From positions 1 to 39,805 of the IMG/VR virus record IMGVR_UViG_3300020152_000260: a stretch of 39,805 nucleotides of DNA; one strand, written 5' to 3'. The notes below the pieces were generated by a model. It was not told where the DNA came from. It did no database searches and saw only the letters and a list, made by a program, of their open reading frames with translations. This stretch comes from a virus. Of this stretch, positions 39,390-39,805 are shown one piece after another; the stretch's first letter is position 1, and each line of letters opens with the position of its first letter. Both the position numbers and the translations under genes were made by a program.

Positions 39390-39805
39390 ATCTGGGAGTG
39401 AAGGAAATCATCGTTTGCGGCCATACCTATTGCGGGGCCATGCAGGCGCTGCTGAGCGGCCCGGAAAGCGTGGCCGACCTCCGGGCCGCTCGCGCTTGGC
39501 TCGGCCATGCCGAGGCGACCCGCCGGATCACCCGGGAAAATTACGCTCATCTGGAAGGCAATTCTCTCTTGACGGCCGCCGTGCAAGAGAATGTCTTGGT
39601 GCAATTGGAAAACCTGCGTACGCACCCCGTGGTTGCCGCAGGACTCGTCCGAGGGGCTATCAAGCTCTATGGCTGGGTTTACAAGATCGATAAGGGCGAA
39701 GTATTCGCCTATGTCCCTGAGCGTGGCCAGTTTCTCGCTCTGCCGGAGCACCCGTCCGTACCCGTCCCGTCCGCCATGCAGCTTGCCGTTACACGAATCA
39801 TCTAA
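39390..39805 (+). pseudogene. Beta-carbonic anhydrase, 3' part only, disrupted by the prophage
   Basis: The frame after the prophage end reads LGVKEIIVCGHTYCGAMQAL, the second zinc-site motif (H-x2-C) of beta-carbonic anhydrases, and continues to a normal family C-terminus. The N-terminal part with the first zinc cysteine and Asp/Arg dyad is missing, and only phage-end sequence stands upstream. It therefore cannot be active. A GTG at 39398 could start a fragment but this would be non-functional. It identifies the insertion target. Confidence 0.85.

Noticed and set aside
1-39805. CRISPR array, tRNA or rRNA genes
   Set aside because: No regularly spaced repeats with unique spacers and no recognisable tRNA or rRNA signatures were seen by eye.

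Overview
The window is almost entirely one Mu-like (transposable) prophage in a GC-rich proteobacterium, most likely a gammaproteobacterium. The evidence is a full set of recognisable Mu/B3/D3112-type functions: DDE transposase A, AAA ATPase B, Ner- and c-like regulators, GemA, a Mor activator, Mu gp26/gp27/gp28/gp29/F-type packaging and head proteins, a protease-capsid fusion, tail chaperones, a tape measure and a tail tip. The host cannot be named from this sequence. One certain host gene is a beta-carbonic anhydrase cut at its 5' side by the prophage right end (about 39389/39390). On the left, the prophage runs into a short truncated gene and the end of an IS256-type element. The prophage left end and the other half of the carbonic anhydrase gene were not found.

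Layout. Positions 1-343: IS256-type transposase tail, its terminal repeat, and the start of a gene it disrupts. Positions 343-16889, minus strand: ner, early regulators, transposase A and B, small early genes, gemA, mor, then a late block with endolysin, lipoprotein, small membrane proteins, DksA/TraR zinc finger, small and large terminase, portal and head-morphogenesis protein. Positions 16890-17030: c/ner control region. Positions 17031-21343, plus strand: c repressor, then an AT-richer cargo block (PD-(D/E)XK nuclease of the HsdR-N type, a Ymh/HEPN-type protein, a one-TM protein, a small basic protein, and a two-TM SLATT-like protein). Positions 21543-38226, plus strand: late head and tail operon. 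Positions 38227-38432: a very structured non-coding region. Positions 38433-39269: DNA adenine methylase. Positions 39270-39389: prophage right end with repeated putative transposase sites. Positions 39390-39805: carbonic anhydrase remnant.

The gene order is not that of Mu. The early region through the head-morphogenesis gene reads left, and the rest of the head and tail genes read right, with the repressor and cargo in the middle. Inverting roughly 0.3-21.5 kb would restore the Mu order. Each late block carries its own copy of a near-identical 54-bp element (47/54 identical): a dyad around GCTGAAAC/GTTTCAGC placed 34 bp from a TAATCT hexamer. I read these as two Mor-dependent late promoters, one before the endolysin and one before the head genes.

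The parts most worth following up are the Mor-type late promoters, an apparently leaderless endolysin and leaderless c repressor, a pair of operator-like dyads 31 bp apart at the entrance of the cargo block, the cargo block itself as a candidate anti-phage or superinfection-exclusion set, a small membrane-protein gene transcribed against the tail operon, a -1 frameshift in the tail chaperone gene, an HU-like/NTP-PPase-like fusion, and the structured region before the methylase.
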